64,000 bases of DNA from UBA4416 sp963422675 (GCA_963422675.2 CAXVYS010000009.1:186001-250000), one strand, 5' to 3'; shown: positions 9,020 through 17,552, counted from the first letter of the stretch. The notes: a model not told the origin generated them from the letters alone. Numbers and translations: made by a program.

Positions 9020-9482
9020 CATCTCCATCATTAAAATTTAAGCTACCCAAAACGTCTTCTGCTAATTTTTCAATGTCAACATCCTGCTCTAAGAAATGGT
9101 CATATAATTTTTTATCCCATATCTCTATCACATTATTACTGCCTAATACTTTTATGTCAGTTTTAATGTCTGCATAATCTACCAGCGCTTTTGGCAATAG
9201 TACACGGCCGGTAGTATCGGCTTCTGCAGCAGTTGCCCCGCCGGTAAACTTTCTTACAAATACATCGTTAGCTTTTATTAATCGATTGAGCTTACCTAAT
9301 TTTTTGTTTAGTTTATTCCATTCGTTTATCGGATAAAGCACTAAACATTTTTGATGAAGATTTCGGTTGATCACAAATCCCTTTTCAAACACCTCTTCCA
9401 GCTGCTTCCTTAAGTTCACAGGAAACATGAAACGCCCTTTAGCATCAACTTTACACTCAAATTCTCCTATAAGGCTTGTCAT
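9012..9482 (-). CDS. mraZ: Transcriptional regulator MraZ
   Basis: AbrB-fold DNA-binding protein, first gene of the dcw operon, which in other bacteria represses its own promoter. Seen: two SpoVT/AbrB-like repeats, GEFECKVDAKGRFMFP (about 6-21) and the second half with AAEADTTGRVLLPKALVDYA. The start is set at 9482 (MTSLIGEFECK). A longer reading from 9509 would begin inside the predicted -7 box at 9507-9514, so that ATG should not be transcribed. The upstream boxes at 9522-9560 look like its own operator. Confidence 0.95.
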   Translation of the reverse strand: MTSLIGEFECKVDAKGRFMFPVNLRKQLEEVFEKGFVINRNLHQKCLVLYPINEWNKLNKKLGKLNRLIKANDVFVRKFTGGATAAEADTTGRVLLPKALVDYADIKTDIKVLGSNNVIEIWDKKLYDHFLEQDVDIEKLAEDVLGSLNFNDGDDE

Positions 9483-9506
9483 TCGTGGCTTTGGTTTGAA
9501 TAGGTT

Positions 9507-9514
9507 CAAAAATA
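9507..9514 (-). promoter_or_regulatory. Putative -7 promoter box of the mraZ (dcw) operon
   Basis: On the minus strand the octamer reads TATTTTTG, a match to the Bacteroidota -7 consensus TAnnTTTG. It lies 24 bp upstream of the preferred mraZ ATG. No good -33 TTTG is seen at the usual distance; that position is occupied by the MraZ-type boxes. Prediction from sequence only. Confidence 0.5.
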
Positions 9515-9521
9515 ATTAAAA

Positions 9522-9560
9522 TTTTACCACTTTCTACCACTTTTACCCCTTTTTTACCAC
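9522..9560 (-). promoter_or_regulatory. Array of four MraZ-type operator boxes
   Basis: Four near-identical units on the plus strand: TACCAC at 9525-9530, TACCAC at 9535-9540, TACCCC at 9544-9549 and TACCAC at 9555-9560 (minus strand GTGGTA or GGGGTA), start-to-start spacing 10, 9 and 11 bp, all preceded by T-rich runs. MraZ of other bacteria binds tandem G-rich boxes (TGGG- or GTGG-like) with roughly 10-bp periodicity just upstream of mraZ. The array overlaps the -33 region of the predicted mraZ promoter, as expected for an autorepressor. Confidence 0.75.
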
Positions 9561-9711
9561 CATTGTTGAAAAATCAGTTTGTGTTAATAATTTTTGAAGG
9601 AGTTTTTCGGTTGCATTTTTTTGTGGCAAATGCTTGAATTAACCTGATTTAATTGGGAGATTGGGAGTAATTCAAAATCAACTTTTTTCTAATTTCTTGA
9701 ATTTTAACAGG

Positions 9712-9740
9712 TTGAGATATTAACAATTATAGTATCTTTG
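9712..9740 (+). promoter_or_regulatory. Bacteroidota-type promoter of the acyltransferase gene
   Basis: TTG at 9712-9714, an 18-bp spacer, then TATCTTTG at 9733-9740, a perfect TAnnTTTG -7 box. The coding ATG follows 12 nt later at 9753. The rest of the divergent intergenic region (9561-9711) shows nothing clear. Confidence 0.7.
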
Positions 9741-9752
9741 ACAACCTCAATT

Positions 9753-10607
9753 ATGGAAAAAGCAAAATTTATTGATGTAGAGAAGGTTTTACAGGAAAAG
9801 GCCTATAAATTATACAAGTGGTTGCCCCGTTTTGTCATTAATTGGCTTAAGAAAAAACTTCATGAAGATGAAATTAATTCGGCCATGGTTGCTCTCAAAG
9901 ATGAACGTGGCTTAGAGTTTAACAGAAAAGGACTGGAACGTTTAGGGGCAAAAGTAGAATCGATGCATGCTGAACTGATTCCCAAAACAGGGTCTATTAT
10001 TATTGCAGCAAACCATCCTTTGGGTGGACTCGATGGAATGGCCCTCATTAAATCTGTTGGTGAAGTAAGACCCGATGTCCGTTTCTTTGTAAATGATATT
10101 TTAAATAATATAAAAAATTACGGTGAAATTTTTGTAGCAGTAAATAAAACCGGCAACTCTTCTACACGTTCTTTAAGAACCATGGAAGATGTATTTATGT
10201 CGGAAGCCGCTGTATTGTTTTTTCCTGCAGGTCTGGTTTCCAGAAAACAAAACGGAATAGTAAGAGACCTCGAATGGAAAAAGAGTTTTGTAACACAGGC
10301 AATTGATCATAACCGGATGATACAGCCCGTGTTTATTGAAGGAGAGAACTCACAGTTCTTTTATAATTTTGCCAACTTCAGAAAACGGATCGGTATTAAA
10401 GCAAATATTGAAATGCTTTTTTTGCCCGACGAAATGTTTAAAGCCAGAAAAGAAATCATTAAAATTCATTACAGTAAACCGTTCGATTCAGCCATTTTAA
10501 CCGATCGTAAAAGTCATAAAGAATGGTCGAAACTGATTTACAAATACATTTATTCTAAGGAATTTATGCAGGGGATTCCATTTGAAGAATACATGAAACA
10601 ATATTAA
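9753..10607 (+). CDS. PlsC-like acyltransferase (lysophospholipid acyltransferase family)
   Basis: A 284-aa probable membrane-associated acyltransferase. Seen: IIIAANHPLGGLDGMAL at about 88-104, where NHPLGGLD replaces the usual NHX4D catalytic block with one extra residue, then FFVNDIL and FFPAGLVSRKQNG (about 152-164), a variant of the FPEGTRS phosphate-binding motif. This pattern occurs in OlsF/GlsA-type O-acyltransferases that make ornithine or glycine lipids in Bacteroidota, but no GNAT partner is adjacent, so the substrate is open. The ATG at 9753 is preferred: a TTG five codons earlier lies inside the promoter -7 box. No membrane helix is evident. Monocistronic or followed by ispF after 69 bp. 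Confidence 0.8.
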   Translation: MEKAKFIDVEKVLQEKAYKLYKWLPRFVINWLKKKLHEDEINSAMVALKDERGLEFNRKGLERLGAKVESMHAELIPKTGSIIIAANHPLGGLDGMALIKSVGEVRPDVRFFVNDILNNIKNYGEIFVAVNKTGNSSTRSLRTMEDVFMSEAAVLFFPAGLVSRKQNGIVRDLEWKKSFVTQAIDHNRMIQPVFIEGENSQFFYNFANFRKRIGIKANIEMLFLPDEMFKARKEIIKIHYSKPFDSAILTDRKSHKEWSKLIYKYIYSKEFMQGIPFEEYMKQY

Positions 10608-10676
10608 CCGGAGTTAGGATTTAGGACTGCTGTAAATTCAGGTCATAACTCTTAACCCTTAAATCTTAAATCAATA

Positions 10677-11165
10677 ATGGTAAACATAAGAGTCGGTTTT
10701 GGGTACGATGTACATCCTTTAGGAGAAGGCAGAGAGTTATGGCTGGGTGGTATTAAATTAGAATTTGATAAAGGCTGTGTGGGTCATAGTGATGCCGACG
10801 TATTGTTACACGCTATATGCGACGCGTTATTGGGTGCGGCAAACTTAAGAGATATCGGGTTTCATTTCCCTAATACCAGTCCGAAATACAAAGGAGCCGA
10901 TAGTAAATTATTGTTGAAGGAAGTAGTTGAATTGTTGGATAAAAAGGGTTACGGTATAGGTAATGTAGATGCAACTCTTAGCCTTGAAGCTCCAAAAGTG
11001 AATCCGCATATTGAAGCCATGCAAAACGTACTGGCTCCTATTATGAATATCAGTACCGATGATGTTTCTATAAAAGCCACTACTAACGAAGGCCTTGGCT
11101 ATGTTGGTAAAGGCGAAGGGGTAAACGCATATGCTGTCGCATTAATTTACAAAAAGCAGATTTAG
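10677..11165 (+). CDS. ispF: 2-C-methyl-D-erythritol 2,4-cyclodiphosphate synthase IspF
   Basis: Zinc enzyme of the MEP isoprenoid pathway converting CDP-ME 2-phosphate to MEcPP. Seen: RVGFGYDVHPLGEGRELWLGG at the N terminus (metal ligands in DVH), CVGHSDADVLLHAICDALLGAA, and IKATTNEGLGYVGKGEG at the C terminus. At 162 aa the length is standard. With uppS downstream and the polyprenyl synthase at 34 kb it shows that isoprenoids are made by the MEP route here. The 69-bp upstream gap has an AT-rich TTAGGATTTAGG-like spacer also present near 56.8 kb. Confidence 0.97.
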   Translation: MVNIRVGFGYDVHPLGEGRELWLGGIKLEFDKGCVGHSDADVLLHAICDALLGAANLRDIGFHFPNTSPKYKGADSKLLLKEVVELLDKKGYGIGNVDATLSLEAPKVNPHIEAMQNVLAPIMNISTDDVSIKATTNEGLGYVGKGEGVNAYAVALIYKKQI

Positions 11166-11253
11166 TTTTTTATAAGAGTATCCAATGCATTAAATTCAGG
11201 CATGAAAAATGTGTTAGTGAAAACGAACCCCGTTACCTAAAAATTCAGAAGTG

Positions 11254-12291
11254 ATGAAAAAGCTCCTCCGTTTCATGCTTGTATGTGTAATAGCTACATC
11301 CTGCAAAACCAATTTGGTGTATATTAAAGTTACCAACCCTGCTGTTGTAACTATTCCTAATTCAATTAAAGCTGTAGGTATTGTAAACAGGGCAATTCCT
11401 TCCGATGAGAATACAACCCTCAACACAATTCACCAGGCTGCTGCAGGAGAAAACCTGAAAGTAATTAAAGAAGCAAGTGCCGAAAGTATCAGAGGATTAA
11501 CCGATGCCCTAACGGAAAATAAACGATTTGATCTGATTAAACCTCTTAATCAATTAGACCTTAGAACCCCCGTTGCAGGCTCCTTTCCATCACCTTTATC
11601 ATGGACCACTATCGAAAAAATATGTAATGATAGTGCAGTGGATGCTTTATTTGTATTAGAAGTTTTTGATACAGATCTAAAAGTAATTCCTCTTACCAAC
11701 CCTACTAAAATTAATACAGTAACTGATGTAATTAATAATGTAGCTCAAGCACAGGTCAATATTAATACAACCATTAAAACAGGCTGGAGGATTTACGATC
11801 CTAAGAACAAATATATCCTGGACGAATTCCCCGAAATGGAAGTATTAACCGTTACCGCAAATGCATCTACGGTAGTAAATACGGTAGAAGCCATGGTTGG
11901 CAGAAAAGAAGCCATTAAGCAAAGTGCCAACAAATTAGGGCATGTTTATTCCGGCAGAATTATACCTCACTGGAGTACTGTTACAAGAGATTATTATGTG
12001 AAAGGTAACAGGGATTTTAAAACAGCCACCAGGAAAGCCAGAACAGGGAATTGGGACGGTGCCGGTGAACTATGGCTAAAGGGAACACAGAGCCCTAAAA
12101 GAAAAATTGCCGGAAGATCCTGCTATAATATGGCTATTTTAAATGAAATTAATGGCGATTTGGATGGTGCCATTAAATGGGCGCAAAAATCATATGAAGA
12201 TTACAGAAATACCTTGGCGTTAACCTATGTAAACCACCTTAAATACAGAAGGCAAAGCAATCAAAAACTTCAAAATCAGTTAGGGAACTAA
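11254..12291 (+). CDS. Lipoprotein of unknown function (DUF6340-like)
   Basis: A 345-aa predicted lipoprotein: MKKLLRFMLVCVIATSCKT gives a type II signal peptide with a lipobox ending at Cys17. The mature part has a segment resembling flagellar/TolB-like assembly proteins (VDALFVLEVFDTDLKV, then TTIKTGWRIYDPKNKYILDEF) and a C-terminal TPR-like pair (ARTGNWDGAGELW, CYNMAILNEINGDLDGAIKWAQKSYE). It resembles the Bacteroidota family I know as DUF6340; that name is from memory. Start is the ATG at 11254, not the GTG just before it. Function unknown; outer-membrane location inferred from the lipobox. Confidence 0.75.
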   Translation: MKKLLRFMLVCVIATSCKTNLVYIKVTNPAVVTIPNSIKAVGIVNRAIPSDENTTLNTIHQAAAGENLKVIKEASAESIRGLTDALTENKRFDLIKPLNQLDLRTPVAGSFPSPLSWTTIEKICNDSAVDALFVLEVFDTDLKVIPLTNPTKINTVTDVINNVAQAQVNINTTIKTGWRIYDPKNKYILDEFPEMEVLTVTANASTVVNTVEAMVGRKEAIKQSANKLGHVYSGRIIPHWSTVTRDYYVKGNRDFKTATRKARTGNWDGAGELWLKGTQSPKRKIAGRSCYNMAILNEINGDLDGAIKWAQKSYEDYRNTLALTYVNHLKYRRQSNQKLQNQLGN

Positions 12292-12768
12292 TTTGGTTAA
12301 GGAGTTCTTTTAAGCCACCGGTGGACCAAATCCGTGATCAGGTTGCAGGATCTCAATAACAGATTCATCGCTTTTATTGATTGTGTGTTTTGGAAAAAAA
12401 AGAATATGGATATAATTATCTATTACTCCATACCTTGGTAATAGTGCGGTTGCTTTGGCAATTCGGAGCGAACTACAATTTTTTCGGTGGTGATGGCAGG
12501 CTTTTTTGTGCGAGAAAAGAATTGAAGTTGGCGAATTGCCTTGATTTTTTGTTTCTTTTTCATCAAGGAAAAAGAATACGAAGAAGTAAAATGGGGATTA
12601 GAATTGTGTGATTTCTACTATAAAACAATCATGATTAAGCAAATTTGTTAAATCCTTAGATTCCTATCACATTATGTTTCCATCCGTTTCTTAACACTAT
12701 TTAAGAGGAAATAAGTCTATAATTTGTAGTATTTCGGCTAAAAGTGTAAATTCGTCGTTCTTAAGAAA
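12292..12768. other. 477-bp intergenic region
   Basis: Stretch between the DUF6340-like lipoprotein and uppS with no convincing gene. It holds the start-less open frame listed at 12310-12597 (minus) and, before uppS, an AT-rich segment where I find no exact TAnnTTTG box. A 76-codon plus-strand frame (12381-12611) has no protein-like features. Confidence 0.6.
12310..12597 (-). other. Start-less open frame, possible gene remnant or dispersed repeat
   Basis: On the minus strand 95 codons are open between two TAA codons, with no ATG or GTG in frame. The translation runs from about FFLDEKETKNQ through ILFSHKKACHHHRK to ILQPDHGFGPPVA at the stop. Short frames with LDEKE.KNQ-like words recur, to my recollection, in intergenic DNA of several Bacteroidota, so a dispersed non-coding repeat is as likely as a decayed gene. 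Not called as a CDS. Confidence 0.35.
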
Positions 12769-13518
12769 ATGAGTCAATTACAACTGATAGATAAGCAAAA
12801 TGTGCCTCAGCATATTGCTATTATAATGGACGGAAATGGCCGTTGGGCTAAGCAACAAGGCGAAAACAGGATATTTGGCCATTACGAAGGCGTAAATTCG
12901 GTAAGAGATGTAGTAGAAGGCGCGGGCGAAGCAGGCGTAAAGTATATTACGTTATATGCGTTTAGCACCGAAAATTGGAACCGCCCCAAAGAAGAAGTAG
13001 ATGCTTTAATGGAATTATTGGTTTCTACCATTAGTATGGAAACCCCTCAGCTTAACAAAAAAAATGTAAGCCTGCAGGCTATCGGTAATTTAAACAGTTT
13101 ACCTCCCGCCTGTTTGCAGGAGCTTAACGAATCTATCGAAACTACTTCCAAAAACACAGGATTAAAATTAATACTGGCTTTAAGTTATTCAGCAAAATGG
13201 GAAATAACAGAAGCCGTAAAGCAAATTGCACAAAACGTAAAAGACGGAACGTTGTCTGTAGAGGAGATCTCCGAAAATTCCATTGAAAACTATTTGTGTA
13301 CAAAAAACATTCCCGATCCCGAGTTAATGATCCGAACCAGTGGGGAACACAGGATCAGCAACTTTTTATTATGGCAATTGGCATATGCAGAATTTTACTT
13401 TACTGAAAAATTATGGCCTGATTTCAGAAAAGACGATCTATTTACTGCAATCCTAAATTACCAAAACCGCGAACGACGCTTCGGTAAAACGAGTGAGCAA
13501 CTAACTCAACATAAGTAA
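12769..13518 (+). CDS. uppS: Undecaprenyl diphosphate synthase (isoprenyl transferase) UppS
   Basis: Cis-prenyltransferase making the C55 undecaprenyl carrier used by MraY. Seen: HIAIIMDGNGRWAKQQGENR (catalytic Asp and phosphate-binding Arg), GVKYITLYAFSTENWNRP, and at the C terminus PDPELMIRTSGEHRISNFLLWQLAYAEFYF. Length 249 aa is typical. The stop overlaps the bamA start (TAATG), so the two are translationally coupled, a widespread arrangement in Bacteroidota. Confidence 0.97.
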   Translation: MSQLQLIDKQNVPQHIAIIMDGNGRWAKQQGENRIFGHYEGVNSVRDVVEGAGEAGVKYITLYAFSTENWNRPKEEVDALMELLVSTISMETPQLNKKNVSLQAIGNLNSLPPACLQELNESIETTSKNTGLKLILALSYSAKWEITEAVKQIAQNVKDGTLSVEEISENSIENYLCTKNIPDPELMIRTSGEHRISNFLLWQLAYAEFYFTEKLWPDFRKDDLFTAILNYQNRERRFGKTSEQLTQHK

Positions 13519-16097
13519 TGAAATTTATTAAATTCCCCTTTTTACTGTTTCTTTTGGTCTTGGGTCAGGTTGGCTTCTCGCAAATTTTATTAGAGTCATC
13601 TTCAGGCGGAGGAGAACCTCTTGATTGGGCAAAGCCTAAAGAATACACACTGGCCCCTATAGAAGTGGAGTGCTCTCAGTATACCGATAAAAATATTGTG
13701 CGTTTACTTACCGGATTAATGGCCGGAGATAAAGTTCAGATCCCGGGCGATAAAATTTCCGAAGCCATTAAAAATTTATGGAAGCAAAGTTTGTTCGAAG
13801 ATATTAAGATCTACCTGGTAAAAACAATCGGTAATGATGCCTTCTTAAAGGTAGTGGTAGTAGAGAAACCACGCTTGTCTAAATTTTCATTTACCGGTAA
13901 CGTTAAAAAGAATGATGCAGATGATATCAGGGCAAAGATCCGGTTGGTAAGAGAGAAAGTGGTAACGGATTATACTCTTGGTTACATCAGAAACATCGTA
14001 AAAGATTTTTATGTAAATAAGGGGTTTTACAATGCCGTGGTAACAATTAAAACAGAGCCGGATAAAACATCCAAAACACCCCACGTCATTGTTTACATCA
14101 ACGTCAAAAAAGGAAAGAAAGTAAGGATCAAAAACCTGAATTTCCATGGCAATACAATTGTGAAAAGCTGGCAACTTCGCCGTAAAATGAAGGATAGTAA
14201 ACCATTTCGGTTATACAATCCTTTTAACTCCGGAAAATATTTAGAAGAAAACCTGGAGAAAGATCTCCCGACGGTTTTAGCAAAATACAATAGCAAAGGT
14301 TACAGGGATGCACGTATTAAAAAAGACACGGCTTACTTTGTAAAAAAGAACCGTGTAAATATTGATATCTACATTGAAGAAGGCCAAAAATATTATTTCG
14401 GAGATATTAAATGGTTAGGGAATTCCAAATACAGAAGCGGGCAGCTCGATACCATTTTAAATATTAAAAAAGGAGATATTTTTGACCAGAGTTTATTGGA
14501 ACAGAAATTATTTATGAATCCAAATGGCTATGATATTACTTCCTTATATATGGACGATGGTCATTTATTCTTTAACGTTACACCGCAGGAAATAAATGTT
14601 CATAACGATACCATTGATTTGGAAATCCATATGTTCGAAGGGAAACAGGCAACCATTAACAAGGTAACCGTATTGGGAAATGCTAAAACCAACGATCATG
14701 TTATTTACCGTGAAATCAGAACAAGACCGGGTCAGTTATTTCGCAAATCAGATATTATAAGAACGCAACGTGAGTTAAGTCAGTTGGGTTATTTCGATCC
14801 TGAAAAACTAGGCGTTACTCCAACACCTAATCCTGCTGATGGAACAGTGGATATTGAATACAGGGTTGAGGAAAAACCGTCTGATCAGGTGGAACTTTCC
14901 GGTGGTTGGGGTGGTGGCCGTGTAGTAGGTACACTGGGTTTATCGTTCAACAATTTCTCGATGCGTAATATTTTTAAACCCTCTTCCTGGAGCCCTTTAC
15001 CAACGGGCGATGGTCAAAAGTTTAGTATCAGGGCACAAACCAATGGGGTGTATTACCAATCTTACAACGTGTCGTTTACGGAGCCATGGTTGGGAGGTAA
15101 AAAACCAAATTCTCTTACGGTATCCGCGTTTCATTCATTGTTTAATCAAACCGGTGAAAAAAAATATTCTAAAGATTCGGAAGGAAATAAAATCCTGAAT
15201 CCAAACAGAAGTACGCTGGCTATTACAGGAGCTTCCATAGGTTTTGGGAAACGTTTAAAAAAACCGGATGATTTTTTCTCTATCTATACAGAGTTGAGTT
15301 ACAATTATTATGAATTGAACAATTACTTTGGTGTATTTACATTTGGTAATGGTTATTCTAATGACTTTAACGGGAAAATAAACATTACCCGTAACAGTGT
15401 GGATGCGCCCATTTTTCCTAAAAACGGATCTAATTTTTCTTTATTAGGACAATTTACACCACCCTATTCCTTATTTAATGGTAAAAATTACGAAACGGCT
15501 ACACCATCCGAAAGGTTTAAATTTATTGAATACCAAAAATATAAATTCACGGCAGAGTGGTTTACACAGTTAACCAATTACAGGCCTAAAGGCGAAGGAA
15601 AAGAAGCCCGTAACCTGGTTCTGCGTACAAAAATTGGTTATGGTATTTTGGGAATGTATAACCGTAAAGTAGGTATATCACCTTTCGAGCGTTACTATAT
15701 GGGTGGTAGTGGCTTAAGCGGATACCAAAACTTTGTGGCCCGCGAAATTATTGGGTTACGTGGATACTCAGATAACTCTGTATCCAGTGCTAATGGTGAT
15801 CCTATCTGTGCAAGATATACCATGGAATTACGTTACCCTATTTCTTTAAATCCACAGGCAACCATCTTTATATTAGGTTTTGCAGAGGCAGGTAATACAT
15901 GGGCAAAGTATAAGGATTTTAATCCGTTCCAGGTGAAACGTAGTGCCGGATTTGGTTTACGTGTATTCCTTCCAATGTTTGGATTATTAGGATTGGATTA
16001 TGGTTGGGGCTTTGATAATATCCCCGGTAACCCTAGCTCGGGGAATGGTAAAGGACAATTCCACTTTACCTTAGGAGCACAATTAGGGGAACTGTAA
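13518..16097 (+). CDS. bamA: Outer membrane protein assembly factor BamA
   Basis: Central subunit of the beta-barrel assembly machinery. Seen: signal peptide MKFIKFPFLLFLLVLGQVGFSQ, a periplasmic half with POTRA repeats (for instance SKFSFTGNVKKNDADDIR, RIKNLNFHGNTIVKSWQLRR, YYFGDIKWLGNSKYR and INKVTVLGNAKTNDHVIYR), then an Omp85 barrel from about residue 455. Conserved barrel motifs include YYMGGSGLSGYQ, GLRGYSDNSV, and the last strand KGQFHFTLGAQLG. At 859 aa it is somewhat longer than E. coli BamA. The start overlaps the uppS stop by 1 bp and two Skp-like genes follow. Confidence 0.96.
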   Translation: MKFIKFPFLLFLLVLGQVGFSQILLESSSGGGEPLDWAKPKEYTLAPIEVECSQYTDKNIVRLLTGLMAGDKVQIPGDKISEAIKNLWKQSLFEDIKIYLVKTIGNDAFLKVVVVEKPRLSKFSFTGNVKKNDADDIRAKIRLVREKVVTDYTLGYIRNIVKDFYVNKGFYNAVVTIKTEPDKTSKTPHVIVYINVKKGKKVRIKNLNFHGNTIVKSWQLRRKMKDSKPFRLYNPFNSGKYLEENLEKDLPTVLAKYNSKGYRDARIKKDTAYFVKKNRVNIDIYIEEGQKYYFGDIKWLGNSKYRSGQLDTILNIKKGDIFDQSLLEQKLFMNPNGYDITSLYMDDGHLFFNVTPQEINVHNDTIDLEIHMFEGKQATINKVTVLGNAKTNDHVIYREIRTRPGQLFRKSDIIRTQRELSQLGYFDPEKLGVTPTPNPADGTVDIEYRVEEKPSDQVELSGGWGGGRVVGTLGLSFNNFSMRNIFKPSSWSPLPTGDGQKFSIRAQTNGVYYQSYNVSFTEPWLGGKKPNSLTVSAFHSLFNQTGEKKYSKDSEGNKILNPNRSTLAITGASIGFGKRLKKPDDFFSIYTELSYNYYELNNYFGVFTFGNGYSNDFNGKINITRNSVDAPIFPKNGSNFSLLGQFTPPYSLFNGKNYETATPSERFKFIEYQKYKFTAEWFTQLTNYRPKGEGKEARNLVLRTKIGYGILGMYNRKVGISPFERYYMGGSGLSGYQNFVAREIIGLRGYSDNSVSSANGDPICARYTMELRYPISLNPQATIFILGFAEAGNTWAKYKDFNPFQVKRSAGFGLRVFLPMFGLLGLDYGWGFDNIPGNPSSGNGKGQFHFTLGAQLGEL

Positions 16098-16179
16098 CTT
16101 AAAAAAATGTAAATAAGTAAAATATGTGTAAATTGGCACACGTTATGATTAAATAAAACAACACTAAATCTAACAGACA

Positions 16180-16698
16180 ATGAAAAAAATAGCCTTAACG
16201 ATCATCGTTGTATTAGCCTCTCTAACGGTATCTCTGGCCCAAAAAATGGGTTATGTAGATAGTGATTATATTTTGTCACATATTCCGGAATACAAAGCAG
16301 CCCAGGCAGAAATTGATAAAACATCTGTTGATTGGCAAAAAGAAATTGAAATCAAATACGGAGAGATCGATAAATTATACAAGATCTACCAGGCCGAATC
16401 AGTATTATTGACAGATGATATGAAAAAGAAACGTGAGAATGAGATCATCAATAAAGAAAAAGAAGTAAAAGAATTACAAAAATCACGTTTTGGCGTAGAT
16501 GGAGAGTTATTTAAAAAAAGAATGGAACTGGTAAAACCTATTCAGGATAAAGTATACAGTGCCATTAAGCAAGTAGCGGAAAGAGGCGGTTTAGCTTTTA
16601 TTTTTGATAAAGCAGGCCAGGTTTCGTTACTTTACTCTAACAGTAAATATGATAAAAGCGAAGATGTACTCACATTTATGGGCTACAACAAAAAATAA
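16180..16698 (+). CDS. OmpH/Skp family periplasmic chaperone (first copy)
   Basis: A 172-aa secreted protein; holds unfolded outer-membrane proteins on their way to BamA in the model family. Seen: signal peptide MKKIALTIIVVLASLTVSLAQ, the Skp start KMGYVDSDYILSHIPEYKAAQAEID, then a long charged helical arm (about 50-115) and the closing strand motif GLAFIFDKAGQVSLLYSNSKYD. It lies 82 bp after bamA and 62 bp before a second copy, so bamA-ompH-ompH is probably one operon. Confidence 0.92.
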   Translation: MKKIALTIIVVLASLTVSLAQKMGYVDSDYILSHIPEYKAAQAEIDKTSVDWQKEIEIKYGEIDKLYKIYQAESVLLTDDMKKKRENEIINKEKEVKELQKSRFGVDGELFKKRMELVKPIQDKVYSAIKQVAERGGLAFIFDKAGQVSLLYSNSKYDKSEDVLTFMGYNKK

Positions 16699-16760
16699 TT
16701 TTCTCATATTACATACCACTTCAATCATAAATATATAAATACAAACAACACAAAAAAACA

Positions 16761-17381
16761 ATGAAAAACTTAGTAAAATCAATCGCAATTGTTGCCTTAA
16801 CTGTAGGATCTGTAACGTTTGCACAGGCTCAAAAAATTGCGCACATTAGTTTAGATTCTTTAATTACATTAATGCCAGAAAGCAAAACTGCTCAGGAAGT
16901 GGCTCAAAAATATTTAAAAGAATTGGAAACCCAGGTAGCAACTATGGAAACAGAATTGCAAACCAAGTATAAAGATTATATGGATAATCAGGACAAATAT
17001 TCTCCAATTGTAAAAAACGCTAAAGAAGGAGAATTACAAGACCTGAACAAACGTATTGAAGATTTTAAAGCTCAGGCTCAACAGGATTACCAACGTAAAT
17101 ACGGTGAATTATCGAAACCTATTTACGATAAAGCAAAAAAAGCAATTGAAATCGTTGCAAAAGAAAACAGCTATAAATATGTATTAGATACAAGCACGGG
17201 TAATATTTTATATACTGAGCCTGGTGATGATATCTTACAATTAGTTAAGAAAAAATTAGAAACAATGCCGGCAGCAGTAATCCCTGGATCTACTGGAGGA
17301 ACTGTTAAACCTGGATCTACAGGTGGTGGAACAACTAAACCGGCTCCAACTGGAGGTATGAAACCTGCGGGAACAAAATAA
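16761..17381 (+). CDS. OmpH/Skp family periplasmic chaperone (second copy, Gly/Pro/Thr-rich tail)
   Basis: A 206-aa paralogue of the preceding gene. Seen: signal peptide MKNLVKSIAIVALTVGSVTFAQAQ, KIAHISLDSLITLMPESKTAQE (Skp-like start), a helical arm, and SYKYVLDTSTGNILYTEPGDDI. Unlike the first copy it carries an extra low-complexity tail of about 35 residues (about 172-206) built of PGSTGG and KPAPTGG-like repeats. The tail may be flexible or may extend from the chaperone body; its role is unknown. A terminator follows at 17403. Confidence 0.9.
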   Translation: MKNLVKSIAIVALTVGSVTFAQAQKIAHISLDSLITLMPESKTAQEVAQKYLKELETQVATMETELQTKYKDYMDNQDKYSPIVKNAKEGELQDLNKRIEDFKAQAQQDYQRKYGELSKPIYDKAKKAIEIVAKENSYKYVLDTSTGNILYTEPGDDILQLVKKKLETMPAAVIPGSTGGTVKPGSTGGGTTKPAPTGGMKPAGTK

Positions 17382-17402
17382 GAGAGTCTTGTATTAAAAT
17401 GG

Positions 17403-17433
17403 AAAGCCGAATCTTAAATGATCCGGCTTTTTT
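17403..17433 (+). terminator. Rho-independent terminator after the uppS-bamA-ompH operon
   Basis: Stem AAAGCCG (17403-17409) pairs with CGGCTTT (17424-17430), extended inward by ATC/GAT with one mismatched pair, loop TTAAAT, followed by more T residues. It lies 22 bp after the second ompH stop. Confidence 0.85.
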
Positions 17434-17552
17434 GCTTTTAACGCAGCAATGTTGATAATCATTTCGCTTTGTTGTCGAAAATTTTAATAAAAACATCAAA
17501 TTTGGTTTATCATACCCCAATTCATTTCGGTGAATTGATAAACCAATTATAC

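Noticed and set aside
12381..12611. 76-codon plus-strand frame in the gap before uppS
   Set aside because: Cys/Leu/Phe-rich composition, no motif or leader, and it lies antisense to the start-less frame at 12310-12597; not protein-like.
16130..16150. TTGGCACACGTTATG resembling a sigma-54 promoter before ompH
   Set aside because: The -12 element does not fit TTGC and no activator gene or sigma-54 context is near.
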